A DNA stretch of 56,916 nt from Melioribacteraceae bacterium. GTDB lineage: Bacteria > Bacteroidota > Ignavibacteria > Ignavibacteriales > Melioribacteraceae. A program made the position numbers and the translations under genes. The notes beneath the pieces were generated by a model that saw only the letters and a program-made list of their open reading frames with translations, did no database searches and was not told the origin of the DNA. Below are positions 42,659 to 52,590 of this stretch, in pieces. The stretch covers positions 1 through 56,916 of the forward strand of contig BQMY01000094.1 of NCBI GenBank assembly GCA_022181065.1, read 5' to 3'. Position 1 is the stretch's first letter. Each line of letters starts with the position of its first letter.

Positions 42659-45013
42659 ATGAAAAAATCGTTCTTAATTTATTTTCTTTTAATTAGTATC
42701 AGTTTATTAAACGCCCAGTCAGACCCTCCCAAAAGGGAATTCAGGTCTGCCTGGGTTGCTTCTGTTACTAATTTGGACTGGCCTATCAGTCCGAATAACT
42801 CAACAGCAACACAGAAGAAAAATCTTATTGAAATTCTGGATTCTTTGAAATCAGCGAATTTTAATGTGGTGATTTTTCAGATACGTCCGGAATGTGACGC
42901 TTTGTATGATTCTCCCTACGAGCCGTGGTCTTACTGGCTAACCGGCTCTCAGGGAACAACGCCTTCACCGTATTATGATCCTCTTGAGTTTGCCATAGAG
43001 GAAGTACATAAACGTGGAATGGAAATTCATGCCTGGTTTAACCCTTACAGGGCGATAAAAACTGTTGGCGCGTATTCAAATTCATCAGATCATATCACAG
43101 TTACAAATCCAGACTGGATACTTGATTTCAGTGTTATGAAGATTCTTGACCCGGGTATTCCTGAAGTTCGCCAGTACAATACTGATGTTATAATGGATGT
43201 TGTAAACCGTTACGACATTGACGGTGTGCATATGGATGACTATTTCTATCCTTATCCTCCCAATCAGATCTCAAATCAGGATCAGGCAACTTATCAGCAG
43301 TACGGCGGCGGGTTTAATAACATTGGTGACTGGAGACGCTGGAACGTTAACCAGCAGATGGTGATGATTATGGATAGCATCAATGTGGTCAAACCTCATG
43401 TTAAATTTGGTATTAGTCCGTTCGGTATCTGGAAAAATGGTGTGCCTTCAGGAATAACCGGAATGGACGCTTACAATGTGATTTTTGCGGACCCGATTGC
43501 ATGGCTTCATGAAAGTTCTGTTGATTACCTCACACCTCAGCTTTACTGGCAGATAGGCGGACCGCAGGATTATTTCGCGCTTTCACAGTTCTGGGCGGAT
43601 TCAACCGCAGCATACGGAAGACATCTCTATCCGGGGCATATATTCAGGTCAGGGTACAGTAATTCCGAATTACCAGCTCAGTTGAGAATTGACCGTAATA
43701 ATGAAAAAATTCAGGGTAGTGTATTTTTCAGAGCCGCAAACCTGAAAGTCAATACTTACAATTTTGCCGATAGTTTGAAAAACGACTATTACAGATACAA
43801 AGCCCTACCTCCGGTAATGGACTGGAAAGATGTAATTGCTCCAGACCCGATTGAAAATGTGAGATTTGAAAGACTTGCCAACATGGATATTGCCGGACTC
43901 ACATGGGATAACAATAATACAGCCGCAGATGGGGATTCATCATACCGATTTGTGATTTACCGCTTCGATAACGGAAGTGTAACTCCCGCTGATCTCGAAG
44001 ACCCCGCAAAAATTTATTTAGTCACCGGAAGTAATTATAACACTCTAGATAATGTAGCGAAATCAGCAAATAATCATTTTGTTGTTACCGGTTTGGACAG
44101 AGGCTATAATGAGAGTGGTTTTACAGGCGTGGTAAACTTTAACGCTCCGGCAGCGCCAGCATTAGTAGCTCCGGCAAATAATATGGTTGATGTAGCGGAT
44201 ATGGTTGAATTACAGTGGGAATATGCAAATCCGGCATCATCTTACATTTTGGAAGTAGCTACGGATGATAGTTTCCAGGATATTTTCACGACTGTTAGCG
44301 GACTTACAACTTTGAGCTACGAACTTTCAGCAATGGAGGGACAAACAACTTATTACTGGCGTGTGAAAGGAACCAACGCAGCGGGTGACGGCAATTATTC
44401 AGCTGTTTATTCTTTCACTACCGGTTTCCCTGTTTCACCGGCACTTGTATTTCCTGAAAATAATACCGGTGGGTTAAATCCATTGGTTACTTTCGAGTGG
44501 AACACTTCAACCGCAGCAGAGACATATCATTTGCAGGCGGCACGTTCAGCCGATTTTGCTACAAATTCAATTCAGGTTGATACAGCAGGGCTAACAACTT
44601 TAACCTTCGACGCTAATCTCGACGATGAAAACGCGTTTTATTTCTGGCGTGTGAAAGCATCAAATACACTTGGTACAAGTAACTGGAGTGATATATTCAG
44701 GTTCAAGACAGGTACACTTGGTATTGAACTTGCTGACGAAAGCGTACCGACAGATTATGAACTGTCACAAAATTATCCTAACCCGTTCAACCCGACAACC
44801 ATGATTAAATTTGGTATTCCGGAAGCTGGATTTGTTATGATAAATATTTATAATATATTGGGTGAAAAAGTAATGGTGGCGGTAAATGAATATAAAAACG
44901 CCGGTACTTACAGTGTTGATATCGACGGCAGCAGCTTGCCAAGCGGTATGTACATTTATTCATTAACTACCGGAAGCACCAATATAACAAGAAAGATGAT
45001 GCTCCTTAAATAG
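42659..45013 (+). CDS. Secreted GHL10-family glycoside hydrolase with fibronectin III and T9SS domains
   Basis: A 784-residue protein. Signal peptide KKSFLIYFLLISISLLNAQ is followed by a glycosyl hydrolase-like 10 (DUF187) TIM-barrel domain, about 25-370. It opens with REFRSAWVASVTNLDWP and carries FQIRPECDALYDS, GMEIHAWFNPYRA and YDIDGVHMDDYFYPYP, which holds the likely acidic catalytic residues. Two fibronectin-type domains (ELQWEYANPASSYILEVATD; YYWRVKGTNAAG) and the type A sorting domain (LSQNYPNPFNPTTMIKF to KMMLLK) complete it. Family members act on peptidoglycan-like or other glycans; the substrate here is unknown. AAAGGTGG precedes the start. Confidence 0.92.
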   Translation: MKKSFLIYFLLISISLLNAQSDPPKREFRSAWVASVTNLDWPISPNNSTATQKKNLIEILDSLKSANFNVVIFQIRPECDALYDSPYEPWSYWLTGSQGTTPSPYYDPLEFAIEEVHKRGMEIHAWFNPYRAIKTVGAYSNSSDHITVTNPDWILDFSVMKILDPGIPEVRQYNTDVIMDVVNRYDIDGVHMDDYFYPYPPNQISNQDQATYQQYGGGFNNIGDWRRWNVNQQMVMIMDSINVVKPHVKFGISPFGIWKNGVPSGITGMDAYNVIFADPIAWLHESSVDYLTPQLYWQIGGPQDYFALSQFWADSTAAYGRHLYPGHIFRSGYSNSELPAQLRIDRNNEKIQGSVFFRAANLKVNTYNFADSLKNDYYRYKALPPVMDWKDVIAPDPIENVRFERLANMDIAGLTWDNNNTAADGDSSYRFVIYRFDNGSVTPADLEDPAKIYLVTGSNYNTLDNVAKSANNHFVVTGLDRGYNESGFTGVVNFNAPAAPALVAPANNMVDVADMVELQWEYANPASSYILEVATDDSFQDIFTTVSGLTTLSYELSAMEGQTTYYWRVKGTNAAGDGNYSAVYSFTTGFPVSPALVFPENNTGGLNPLVTFEWNTSTAAETYHLQAARSADFATNSIQVDTAGLTTLTFDANLDDENAFYFWRVKASNTLGTSNWSDIFRFKTGTLGIELADESVPTDYELSQNYPNPFNPTTMIKFGIPEAGFVMINIYNILGEKVMVAVNEYKNAGTYSVDIDGSSLPSGMYIYSLTTGSTNITRKMMLLK

Positions 45014-45030
45014 TCTTAATAAACTACACG

Positions 45031-45050
45031 GGGTCCAACTCAGAGGACCC
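45031..45050 (+). terminator. Possible terminator after the GHL10 gene
   Basis: GGGTCC (45031-45036) pairs with GGACCC (45045-45050) across AACTCAGA, with a short TTTTA downstream (45056-45060). It lies 18 bases after the stop and separates cassette 1 from cassette 2. Confidence 0.5.
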
Positions 45051-45217
45051 TGATGTTTTAAAGACATAATTTTAACTTTAATGATTTTTATTGAATACGT
45101 GCTTTAATTAATTTAGATTTACATAGATATTATTGTCTTATAACCAAAAACCATGCATTAATATCCGATTGTGTTCTTATAATTTCGACATTTTTAAATA
45201 ACTGAGGACCGTTATAA

Positions 45218-46171
45218 ATGAAAAAAATCTTACTGCTATTGGTACCATTGCTAGTGGCTTTAGGGGGGTGTGAGCTCACCGAGGTTGAGGATGGTACGAA
45301 TGTTAGTGAATTGCAGATGAGTGTAACCGGGTTGAAACAACTCCCAGATACACTTACTTATGCAACGTGGCTGACCAGGTTCGATCTGGTATCGCAGAGT
45401 AGTGTTTCTGCGCTTATAGATCCTGTCGATGTTGGCACGGATGGTAGTTTCACACTCACTACCAGTAAGGTCTCCTTCGAACAAGTTCAGGCATCAATTG
45501 GTGTGAGTGTTACCATTGAGATGAAGAGCAGGTTCAATTTTGCCTCTCAAACCGAAGAAGACTCCCTACGAAAAATATTAAAACCGGCAGGAAGAACTAT
45601 CCTACAGGGTAAATTTGGCAGTAACGCGCTTGACCTTACAGTCAACAACGTTATTACCGATTTTACTGATGTATCAGGAATGTTTACTCTCCTTACTCCA
45701 ACTGACGGAAATAGTGATCAGAACGAAACCGGCGGTATCTGGTTTGCCGATTCTGTTGACAGAGCGGGCGGACCTTTGCAGGGGCTTAATCTGCAGGATG
45801 CTAATACCGGCTGGTCTTACTATGCCTGGGTAGAAACAGGTGGAGCCCTTCTTAAAGTTGGCGGTTTTACCAGCGCGGGCGCTTCAGATGATTTCTCTGA
45901 TTATTCCGAGACTGTTGCTCCGGGACTTCCATTTCCGGGCGAAGATTTTCTTTTGAATGCCCCGGCCGGTGTAACTTTTCCGGTGAATTTGGCAGGTGCA
46001 AAAGTTATCATCACTGCCCAGCCTGATTATCTGAGCGAACCTACAGATTATATCCGTATTATGGAAGCTGATATTCCTTCGAATGCCGCTGGAAGATCTA
46101 CTGTTCAGATGAATGTGGTTTATGAAGCAAGTGCGCCCAAAGGTAGTGCAAACATTGTTATCACACACTGA
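45218..46171 (+). CDS. Predicted lipoprotein of unknown function (cassette 2)
   Basis: A 317-residue protein with a lipoprotein signal: MKKILLLLVPLLVALGGC, cysteine at 18 followed by E. The mature protein contains two beta-rich halves. The second (QNETGGIWFADSV, NTGWSYYAWVETGG, KVIITAQPDY) resembles the C-terminal anti-sigma-K-like or anchor domains that bind a substrate or surface partner, but I cannot name a family. Fifteen bases after its stop comes the translated region of the second TonB receptor, so it probably acts with it, in the place a SusD-like lipoprotein would occupy, though no SusD motif is seen. Confidence 0.75.
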   Translation: MKKILLLLVPLLVALGGCELTEVEDGTNVSELQMSVTGLKQLPDTLTYATWLTRFDLVSQSSVSALIDPVDVGTDGSFTLTTSKVSFEQVQASIGVSVTIEMKSRFNFASQTEEDSLRKILKPAGRTILQGKFGSNALDLTVNNVITDFTDVSGMFTLLTPTDGNSDQNETGGIWFADSVDRAGGPLQGLNLQDANTGWSYYAWVETGGALLKVGGFTSAGASDDFSDYSETVAPGLPFPGEDFLLNAPAGVTFPVNLAGAKVIITAQPDYLSEPTDYIRIMEADIPSNAAGRSTVQMNVVYEASAPKGSANIVITH

Positions 46172-46216
46172 TATTAGGAAAATGTAATGAAATTTAAGTT
46201 TTCGGGAGATATAAAT

Positions 46217-49200
46217 ATGAGGAAATTATTATTCCTGCTCCTGTCTGTGATTTTTTCGATTTCAACGTTCGCCGGTACAACCGGTAAAATAGCAGGAACA
46301 ATTACCGACGCTACCACAGGTGAACCGTTGATAGGAGTAAACGTAATTTTAGAGGGAACTTCGTATGGTGCCGCTACTGACCTTGAAGGTTACTACACTA
46401 TACTTAACATCCCACCCGGTAAATACAACCTCAAGGCTTCATTTATCGGATATACACCATCAACTATCATTGATGTTAGAGTAAATATTGATCAAACTAC
46501 CCTAATCGACATTTCTTTGCAGGAAGAGAACATCGAGATGGGTGAAGTTGTAATTGTCGCTACCCAGCCTGTTGTTCAGCAGGACGTTTCTTCTTCGAGA
46601 GCGAACATTAGCTCCGAGGAGATTGAAGCGCTTCCTACTACCGAAGTGAACAGTGTTGTCGCTTTGCAGGCAGGTATCCAGTATGGTGCTGAAGGTCCAC
46701 TCATTCGTGGTGGTTCCGCAAATCAGACAGCGTTTGTTGTTAACGGTATTACAATGCGTGACGAAAGAGATAACACACCTTACACTTCTATCAGTATGAC
46801 CGCTGTTGAAGATGTTCAGGTTCAGACCGGTGGTTTCAACGCCGAGTTTGGTAACATTCGTTCCGGTCTTGTAAACGTAGTAACACGGGAAGGTAGTAAG
46901 GACAAATATACATTCAAAATGATTGGTCGTTACCGTGCGGCTAGCCCTAAACATTTCGGACCGTCATATCATGATCCTGAAGGATTTTTTATGAGACCGT
47001 ATCTTGATCCGGATGTTGCATGGACAGGTACAACTAGTGGTGCATGGGACGAATATACGCAGCGTCAGTTTGCAGAATTTGAAGGTTGGAACGCTATCTC
47101 ACAAAAAACACTTGTGGATGATGACCCGACTAATGATCTGACTCCGGAAGCCGCGAGAAGATTGTTCTTGTGGGAGCACAGAAGAGATACAGATATCGAT
47201 GAACCTGATTATGAAATGGATATGACCTTGGGTGGTCCGGTTCCGTTGATAGGTAAACAATTAGGTAACCTGAGATTTTTGGCGTCTTATCGTTTCGATA
47301 GAGAAATGTATATCATACCTCTTTCTACAAAAGATTATACTGATTACGCGGCGAATCTTAAACTTACAGCCGATATTGGTCCCGGTATGAAACTTATGGT
47401 TGAAGGATTAACAGGTGAACAAAGTGGAACCGCCAGCAGTAATTCCGGGTTACCCGGCTTGTTCAGATTCTCTTCCACAATCGCAAACTCAATAGACAGG
47501 GTAAGTTATCAGGATACAAGAGTATTCGCTCCTGATTATTGGGCGCCTTCAACAATTAAAAGAACAAGTTTGGGTGCCAAATTTACACACGTTATTAATC
47601 CGACAACATTTTATGATGCTGTATTTGCTCGTTTTTCATCTGACTACAGCACTAACCCCGGAAGATTGCGTGATGAAACTTTAATCAAGCAGTTTGGCGG
47701 CAATTACTGGGTTGACGAAGCCCCGTTCGGTTTTCAGCCTAAACCTAGCGTTGGTATAAACGGTATGCGTATGGGTGTTGGTATGAGTAACTCTCGTGAC
47801 AGTTCATTCGTTGCGGTTTACACAGGTAAATTTGATATTACAAGTCAGGTTAACAAATACAACCAGTTAAAAGCCGGTTTCGAGATTATTATTACCGATA
47901 ACCGTGTTAACTACGCGAGCTATGACGAGTTCTTGCAATCAAACAACGCTCAGTCAAAATGGGAAACTACACCGGTAAGAGGTGGTTTGTACATTCAGGA
48001 TAAACTTGAGTTCGAAGGTATGATCGCGAACGTTGGTTTACGTCTTGATTACCTTGATCCGGGTGGCGAATGGTACGTATATGATACATATACAGACGCG
48101 TTCTCGTCAGCATACTCTTATGGTATAGATACATTGCTTCCGAAAGAAGCTACAGAAAAACAGATTTCTTTAAGTCCGCGTTTGGGTATTGCGTTCCCGA
48201 TCACAGTAAACAGTAAATTGTTCTTTAACTATGGTCATCAACGCTCTATACCTACTCCGGAAAACTTGTTCTTGTTAAGAAGATCAGGTTTTAATGACAG
48301 GATTATTCGTTTAGCGAATCCTAACGCTCCACTGGAAAAAACAATTCAGTACGAGCTTGGTTATGAACACAACCTCTTCGATATGTTTTTGCTGAGACTT
48401 GCAGGTTATTACAAAGACGTATCACTTCAGAGAACTTTGGTTTCATATACCAACAGGGATAACTCTGTCAGCTATTCAATTTATGAACCTAACTCATACG
48501 CGGATATAAGAGGATTTGAGTTTACTCTTAGCAAAAACCGTGGTAAGTGGGTTCAAGGTTTTATCAACTATACTTATTCCGTTTCAACATCGGGTCGTTT
48601 CGGATTTGCTCAGTACAGCGAACTTGCTGTTCAGCAGCGTGAATACGAACGTGAATCACGCGATGCTTATCAGGAAAGACCTGTACCAAGACCTTATGCA
48701 AGGATGAATCTTCATTTCATTACTCCGGAAGACTGGGGACCTGAATTATTAGGATACAAAGTACTTGGCGACTGGAAACTTAGTGTGTTAGGTTCATGGA
48801 CTAACGGATTTTACTTCACCTGGGTTGGCGGTGGTTCAAAACCGGGTGTTGAGAATAACGTTCAGTGGAATGATTCATGGAACTTCGATATGCGCTTTAG
48901 TAAAGAGATTGATCTGGGATACTTCTCACTTGAACTGTTCGCTGATATTAGCAACGTATTCAATTACAAATATATGTCAACATACGGTTTCTACGATGGA
49001 AGTGATTACGAAAACTACATGAAGTCGCTGCATTTACCCGAATCGGTCAATCAGGATATTGATTCATACTTCACTATTCCGGGTGAAGACAAACCTGGTG
49101 ATTACCGTATCAGTGGTGATTATACGCCAATGGAAGCAAACCCGGATATATTCACAATGTCGCCAAACGAAATCAAACCTGCTATTTACTACGATTATGG

Positions 49201-49375
49201 CACACAAGGCTATTATGAATATGTAAATGGAAACTGGCAGACTGTGGATCAGTCCAGAATTGATGAGATTATAGATAACAAGCAGTATATAGATATGCCT
49301 AACTTTACTTTCCAGACATTCCTTAATCCGAGGAATATTTACTGGGGCATGAAGTTATCGTTTGAAATATTTTAA
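46217..49375 (+). CDS. TonB-dependent receptor with carboxypeptidase-regulatory-like domain (cassette 2)
   Basis: A 1052-residue outer-membrane receptor, homologue of the one at 35199. The mature N-termini nearly match (GTTGKIAG, then TGEPL, then a GAATDL turn, then IPPGKYNLKA). The TonB-box-like EVVIVATQP, plug (LIRGGSANQTAFVVNGITMRD, FNAEFGNIRSGLVNVVTR) and barrel ending YWGMKLSFEIF follow. The second ATG (46217) with GGGAGAT gives a normal signal peptide (MRKLLFLLLSVIFSISTFA); the ATG at 46187, with AGGAAA before it, would add ten residues and cannot be excluded. It lies between a lipoprotein and a secreted VPNPY protein. Confidence 0.92.
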   Translation: MRKLLFLLLSVIFSISTFAGTTGKIAGTITDATTGEPLIGVNVILEGTSYGAATDLEGYYTILNIPPGKYNLKASFIGYTPSTIIDVRVNIDQTTLIDISLQEENIEMGEVVIVATQPVVQQDVSSSRANISSEEIEALPTTEVNSVVALQAGIQYGAEGPLIRGGSANQTAFVVNGITMRDERDNTPYTSISMTAVEDVQVQTGGFNAEFGNIRSGLVNVVTREGSKDKYTFKMIGRYRAASPKHFGPSYHDPEGFFMRPYLDPDVAWTGTTSGAWDEYTQRQFAEFEGWNAISQKTLVDDDPTNDLTPEAARRLFLWEHRRDTDIDEPDYEMDMTLGGPVPLIGKQLGNLRFLASYRFDREMYIIPLSTKDYTDYAANLKLTADIGPGMKLMVEGLTGEQSGTASSNSGLPGLFRFSSTIANSIDRVSYQDTRVFAPDYWAPSTIKRTSLGAKFTHVINPTTFYDAVFARFSSDYSTNPGRLRDETLIKQFGGNYWVDEAPFGFQPKPSVGINGMRMGVGMSNSRDSSFVAVYTGKFDITSQVNKYNQLKAGFEIIITDNRVNYASYDEFLQSNNAQSKWETTPVRGGLYIQDKLEFEGMIANVGLRLDYLDPGGEWYVYDTYTDAFSSAYSYGIDTLLPKEATEKQISLSPRLGIAFPITVNSKLFFNYGHQRSIPTPENLFLLRRSGFNDRIIRLANPNAPLEKTIQYELGYEHNLFDMFLLRLAGYYKDVSLQRTLVSYTNRDNSVSYSIYEPNSYADIRGFEFTLSKNRGKWVQGFINYTYSVSTSGRFGFAQYSELAVQQREYERESRDAYQERPVPRPYARMNLHFITPEDWGPELLGYKVLGDWKLSVLGSWTNGFYFTWVGGGSKPGVENNVQWNDSWNFDMRFSKEIDLGYFSLELFADISNVFNYKYMSTYGFYDGSDYENYMKSLHLPESVNQDIDSYFTIPGEDKPGDYRISGDYTPMEANPDIFTMSPNEIKPAIYYDYGTQGYYEYVNGNWQTVDQSRIDEIIDNKQYIDMPNFTFQTFLNPRNIYWGMKLSFEIF

Positions 49376-49414
49376 TCCCGTTTGGGAAATGGAATAAAGA
49401 ATTTAGAGGAAAAA

Positions 49415-51481
49415 ATGAAGATATCGACCTTAATTAATAGAATAGCCAAACTTTTAATGGTAATGCTGTTTCTGGTCGTAACCAATTCAATTTCAAATGC
49501 CCAGACCGCGAAATGGATGGCGGTTGGGTCAATTAACAACTGGTATTCAGAAACCGGGAGTGAGATTGAACATGGTTTGGTAGCCAGGCAGCAATACGGT
49601 TTACAGTGGCCGGCGATTTATCGTTATCAGGATTCGCAGGCCGCTAAGGGATTATGGTTGGGCGCAACTGATTTTACAGATGAAAACGGAATATTCTACC
49701 CGTTCAAGGTAGTTCATATTGGTCCCCGTGTGTCAGGCGCGAATGAAATTTTCCCAATCAGACTTGAGATGGTTAGTCGTTTTGATGCACCTACTGTTAC
49801 AGTGGATGGTGTGACTACATATTTGCAGCCGGTAACGAACGATCTTGATAATGATCCGACCATGCCTTACGACAGAATGATCATCAACGAAGTTAATTCG
49901 CAGCTTGGTATTACAATGATCAGAAAAATATATGCTTTTAGTCAGTCGTTCCATGATAACTATATAGTTCATGATGTAACCTACGTGAACACAGGTAACA
50001 CAGATGATGACGCTGACATTGAACTCCCTAATAATACCGTAACCGATTTTTACGCTTTTTATCAGTATCGACTTGCGATAAACCAGAATACTCGTTATGT
50101 AATAGGTAACGGTACGGGTTGGGGAATGAACACTATGCTCGATACACGTGGTGACGGTGTGAAAAATGACGGCGACGCAAATTTCCGGGCGCAGTACGCA
50201 TGGCATGGAAAATTCCCGCCATTCACCCAATATGATAATATAGGCGGACCAATCTGGGCACCTGACGGCACTGCTTATACCACAGAAGGTGATACTTTGG
50301 GTCGTTTGGGCGCAACACAGTTTGTTGGTGTTGTTACCTTACACGCTGATACATCACCTGCGGATCAGACAGATGATCCCGGTCAGCCATCAACAACTTC
50401 TTATGTTGATAGTGATCATCCTCTTACATCAAATAATGATGCCTACAACAATGTTAAGATGGCACAGGAATATGGTTGGATGTCTTTAGGACATATGGCA
50501 CCGAGACATGCTGATAAAGTTGAACCTTCGGGTAATTTCCTTCAGCCGGTAGGTGATCCCGCTCTTGGAACATCGGGTGGTTTTTCTGCAGCAAACGGTT
50601 ACGGACCTTATACTCTAGCTCCGGGTGACAGCATTAGAATCGTCTGGGCTGAAGGGGCGCATGGTTTGAGCCGTGAAAAAAGCCTTCTATACGGTAGCCA
50701 GTATAAACGTGGTGAAATTGATGCCTTAACGAAAAACCAGTACGTTTTTCAGGGTAAAGATTCACTTTTTATGACGTTCGATAGAGCTATCGAAAACTTT
50801 AACAGCGGTTACAATATTCCTCAGCCTCCATTGCCGCCAAAGTTTTTTGAAATAAATTCAGGTGGTGACAGAATTTCACTTTCGTGGGAATTGTATGATG
50901 ATGTTGATGGTCCTCCAATCGCGGGATTCGAGATTTACAGGGCTACAGGTCAGTACGATAGTACATACTACCTTATCCGCAAGGCAACCGCAGATGAAAG
51001 AGAATATGATGATACCGACCTCGAAAGAGGAGTAAACTACTACTATTATATAGTTTCTGTAGGATTTCCCACTGACAACGATGGAACGGGAAATACTCCG
51101 GCAGGAGCACTTAAAAGTAACAGATATTATACACAAACATATGATCCGGCAAACCTGAAAAGACCGGCGGGAACTTCATTATCGCAGGTTAGAGTAGTGC
51201 CGAATCCGTATATTATCTCAAGTGACCAGAACGCTTTACTCTTCCCTGGTGAGCAGGATAAACTTGCTTTCTTTAATATTCCGGGAGATTGTACAATCCA
51301 GATATTTACCGAGATTGGTGAAAAGATCCACGAGATTGATCACAATGACGGTTCTGGTGACGCATACTGGAACTGTGTTACATCTTCTAACCAGATCGTT
51401 GTGAGCGGTATTTATATAGCAGTTATAACTGATCGTGCAAGCGGTGACAGATCAATAGTAAAATTTGCTGTAATAAGATAA
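49415..51481 (+). CDS. Secreted protein with VPNPY-type C-terminal domain (cassette 2)
   Basis: A 688-residue exported protein with the signal peptide MKISTLINRIAKLLMVMLFL and cleavage near NAQ. It shares layout with the larger protein at 38017: a beta-rich body with aspartate-rich loops (DDDADIELPNN), a proline-rich linker (YNIPQPPLPPKFFEI; the other has YKFPQPPPKPQVTL), a fibronectin-like part (AGFEIYRATGQYD) and the C-terminal VPNPYIIS, IFTEIGEKIHEI, SGIYIAVITD, VKFAVIR. The start follows AGAGGA (49405-49410); a TTG at 49382 also opens the frame. The function is unknown; it is probably a T9SS-type cargo that works with the receptor beside it. Confidence 0.83.
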   Translation: MKISTLINRIAKLLMVMLFLVVTNSISNAQTAKWMAVGSINNWYSETGSEIEHGLVARQQYGLQWPAIYRYQDSQAAKGLWLGATDFTDENGIFYPFKVVHIGPRVSGANEIFPIRLEMVSRFDAPTVTVDGVTTYLQPVTNDLDNDPTMPYDRMIINEVNSQLGITMIRKIYAFSQSFHDNYIVHDVTYVNTGNTDDDADIELPNNTVTDFYAFYQYRLAINQNTRYVIGNGTGWGMNTMLDTRGDGVKNDGDANFRAQYAWHGKFPPFTQYDNIGGPIWAPDGTAYTTEGDTLGRLGATQFVGVVTLHADTSPADQTDDPGQPSTTSYVDSDHPLTSNNDAYNNVKMAQEYGWMSLGHMAPRHADKVEPSGNFLQPVGDPALGTSGGFSAANGYGPYTLAPGDSIRIVWAEGAHGLSREKSLLYGSQYKRGEIDALTKNQYVFQGKDSLFMTFDRAIENFNSGYNIPQPPLPPKFFEINSGGDRISLSWELYDDVDGPPIAGFEIYRATGQYDSTYYLIRKATADEREYDDTDLERGVNYYYYIVSVGFPTDNDGTGNTPAGALKSNRYYTQTYDPANLKRPAGTSLSQVRVVPNPYIISSDQNALLFPGEQDKLAFFNIPGDCTIQIFTEIGEKIHEIDHNDGSGDAYWNCVTSSNQIVVSGIYIAVITDRASGDRSIVKFAVIR

Positions 51482-51496
51482 ATTAAAGTTTAGATA

Positions 51497-52522
51497 ATGG
51501 GTAAATCAATGAAACTATATAAAAACATAATAATTTTCGCGATAGCGTTGTTATTGGTTTCGTTTGGTAGCAGTTTTGCGCAGACAAAACTGGCACAGAC
51601 CGGTATGAAATTTTTAAGTGTTTCGACCGATGCCCGTGCCAGCGCTATGGGCGAAGCAAATACAGCGCTTTATACTAATTCCAGCGCGATGTTCTACAAT
51701 CCTGCGGGAATGGCGAATCTGACAAAAACACTGGATGTTTCTTTTGGTCAGACAAGCTGGATCGCCGATATCAACTATATGCACGCATCCGCGGCTTTTG
51801 TGCCTTTCGGCAACAACAACTGGGGTGTGTTTGGTGTATCAGTTTTAGCGGTTGATTACGGTGAACTGCAGGGAACAATACGCGCAAGTAACGAACAAGG
51901 TTATCTTGATGTTGGTACATTTTCGCCGGTCGGGTTTATGATTGGTCTTGGTTACGCAAAATCGCTTTCTGAGAAGTTTTCTATTGGTGGTAACCTGAAA
52001 TATGTAAAACAATCAATGGGAACCGGTATTGTTGGTTTTGCCGACAATGGAGAAATTGCTGAAGATGATCTTTCTGCTGAAGCTGCTGCGTTCGATTTTG
52101 GTGTGATATACTGGACGGGGTTTAAAAGCCTGAAAATAGGTATGAGCATCAGAAACTTCTCGCAGGAGATAGAATATATTGACGAAGGATTCCAGCTCCC
52201 GTTGACATTCAGAATTGGCGCATCGATAAACGCAGTTGATTTCACTGATTTTGATCAGGAAATGCACCAGCTTTTTGTGTCAGTTGACGCTTCACATCCG
52301 CGTGACTTTAAAGAGCAGGTATTTTTTGGTGGTGAATATATATTTATGAAAACTTTCTCTGTGAGAGCGGGTTATTCTTTCCCGCAGGATGAAAGAGGTT
52401 TTAGTGCCGGTGTTGGTGTACAACATGATATATCGGGCTTGTTCGTCGCATTAGATTACGCATACGCGCCGTTCGGTGTTTTCGATAATGTACACAGAAT
52501 CACATTCAATCTTGGGTACTAA
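51497..52522 (+). CDS. PorV/PorQ-family outer-membrane protein (cassette 2)
   Basis: A 341-residue barrel with signal peptide (MKLYKNIIIFAIALLLVSFG, ending SSFAQ) and family signature FLSVSTDARASAMGEANTAL, then MFYNPAGMANLTKTLDVS. An ATG at 51509 would remove four residues and is equally plausible. It follows the second VPNPY protein by 15 bases, the same position as the PorV-like gene in cassette 1. The C-terminus is aromatic (HRITFNLGY), as expected for assembly by the Bam machinery. Confidence 0.9.
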   Translation: MGKSMKLYKNIIIFAIALLLVSFGSSFAQTKLAQTGMKFLSVSTDARASAMGEANTALYTNSSAMFYNPAGMANLTKTLDVSFGQTSWIADINYMHASAAFVPFGNNNWGVFGVSVLAVDYGELQGTIRASNEQGYLDVGTFSPVGFMIGLGYAKSLSEKFSIGGNLKYVKQSMGTGIVGFADNGEIAEDDLSAEAAAFDFGVIYWTGFKSLKIGMSIRNFSQEIEYIDEGFQLPLTFRIGASINAVDFTDFDQEMHQLFVSVDASHPRDFKEQVFFGGEYIFMKTFSVRAGYSFPQDERGFSAGVGVQHDISGLFVALDYAYAPFGVFDNVHRITFNLGY

Positions 52523-52590
52523 ATTAATGCGTCATTTTTTAAGAGAAATTGATAAAAAAATAATTTATATTTATAATATTTGGAATTAGT

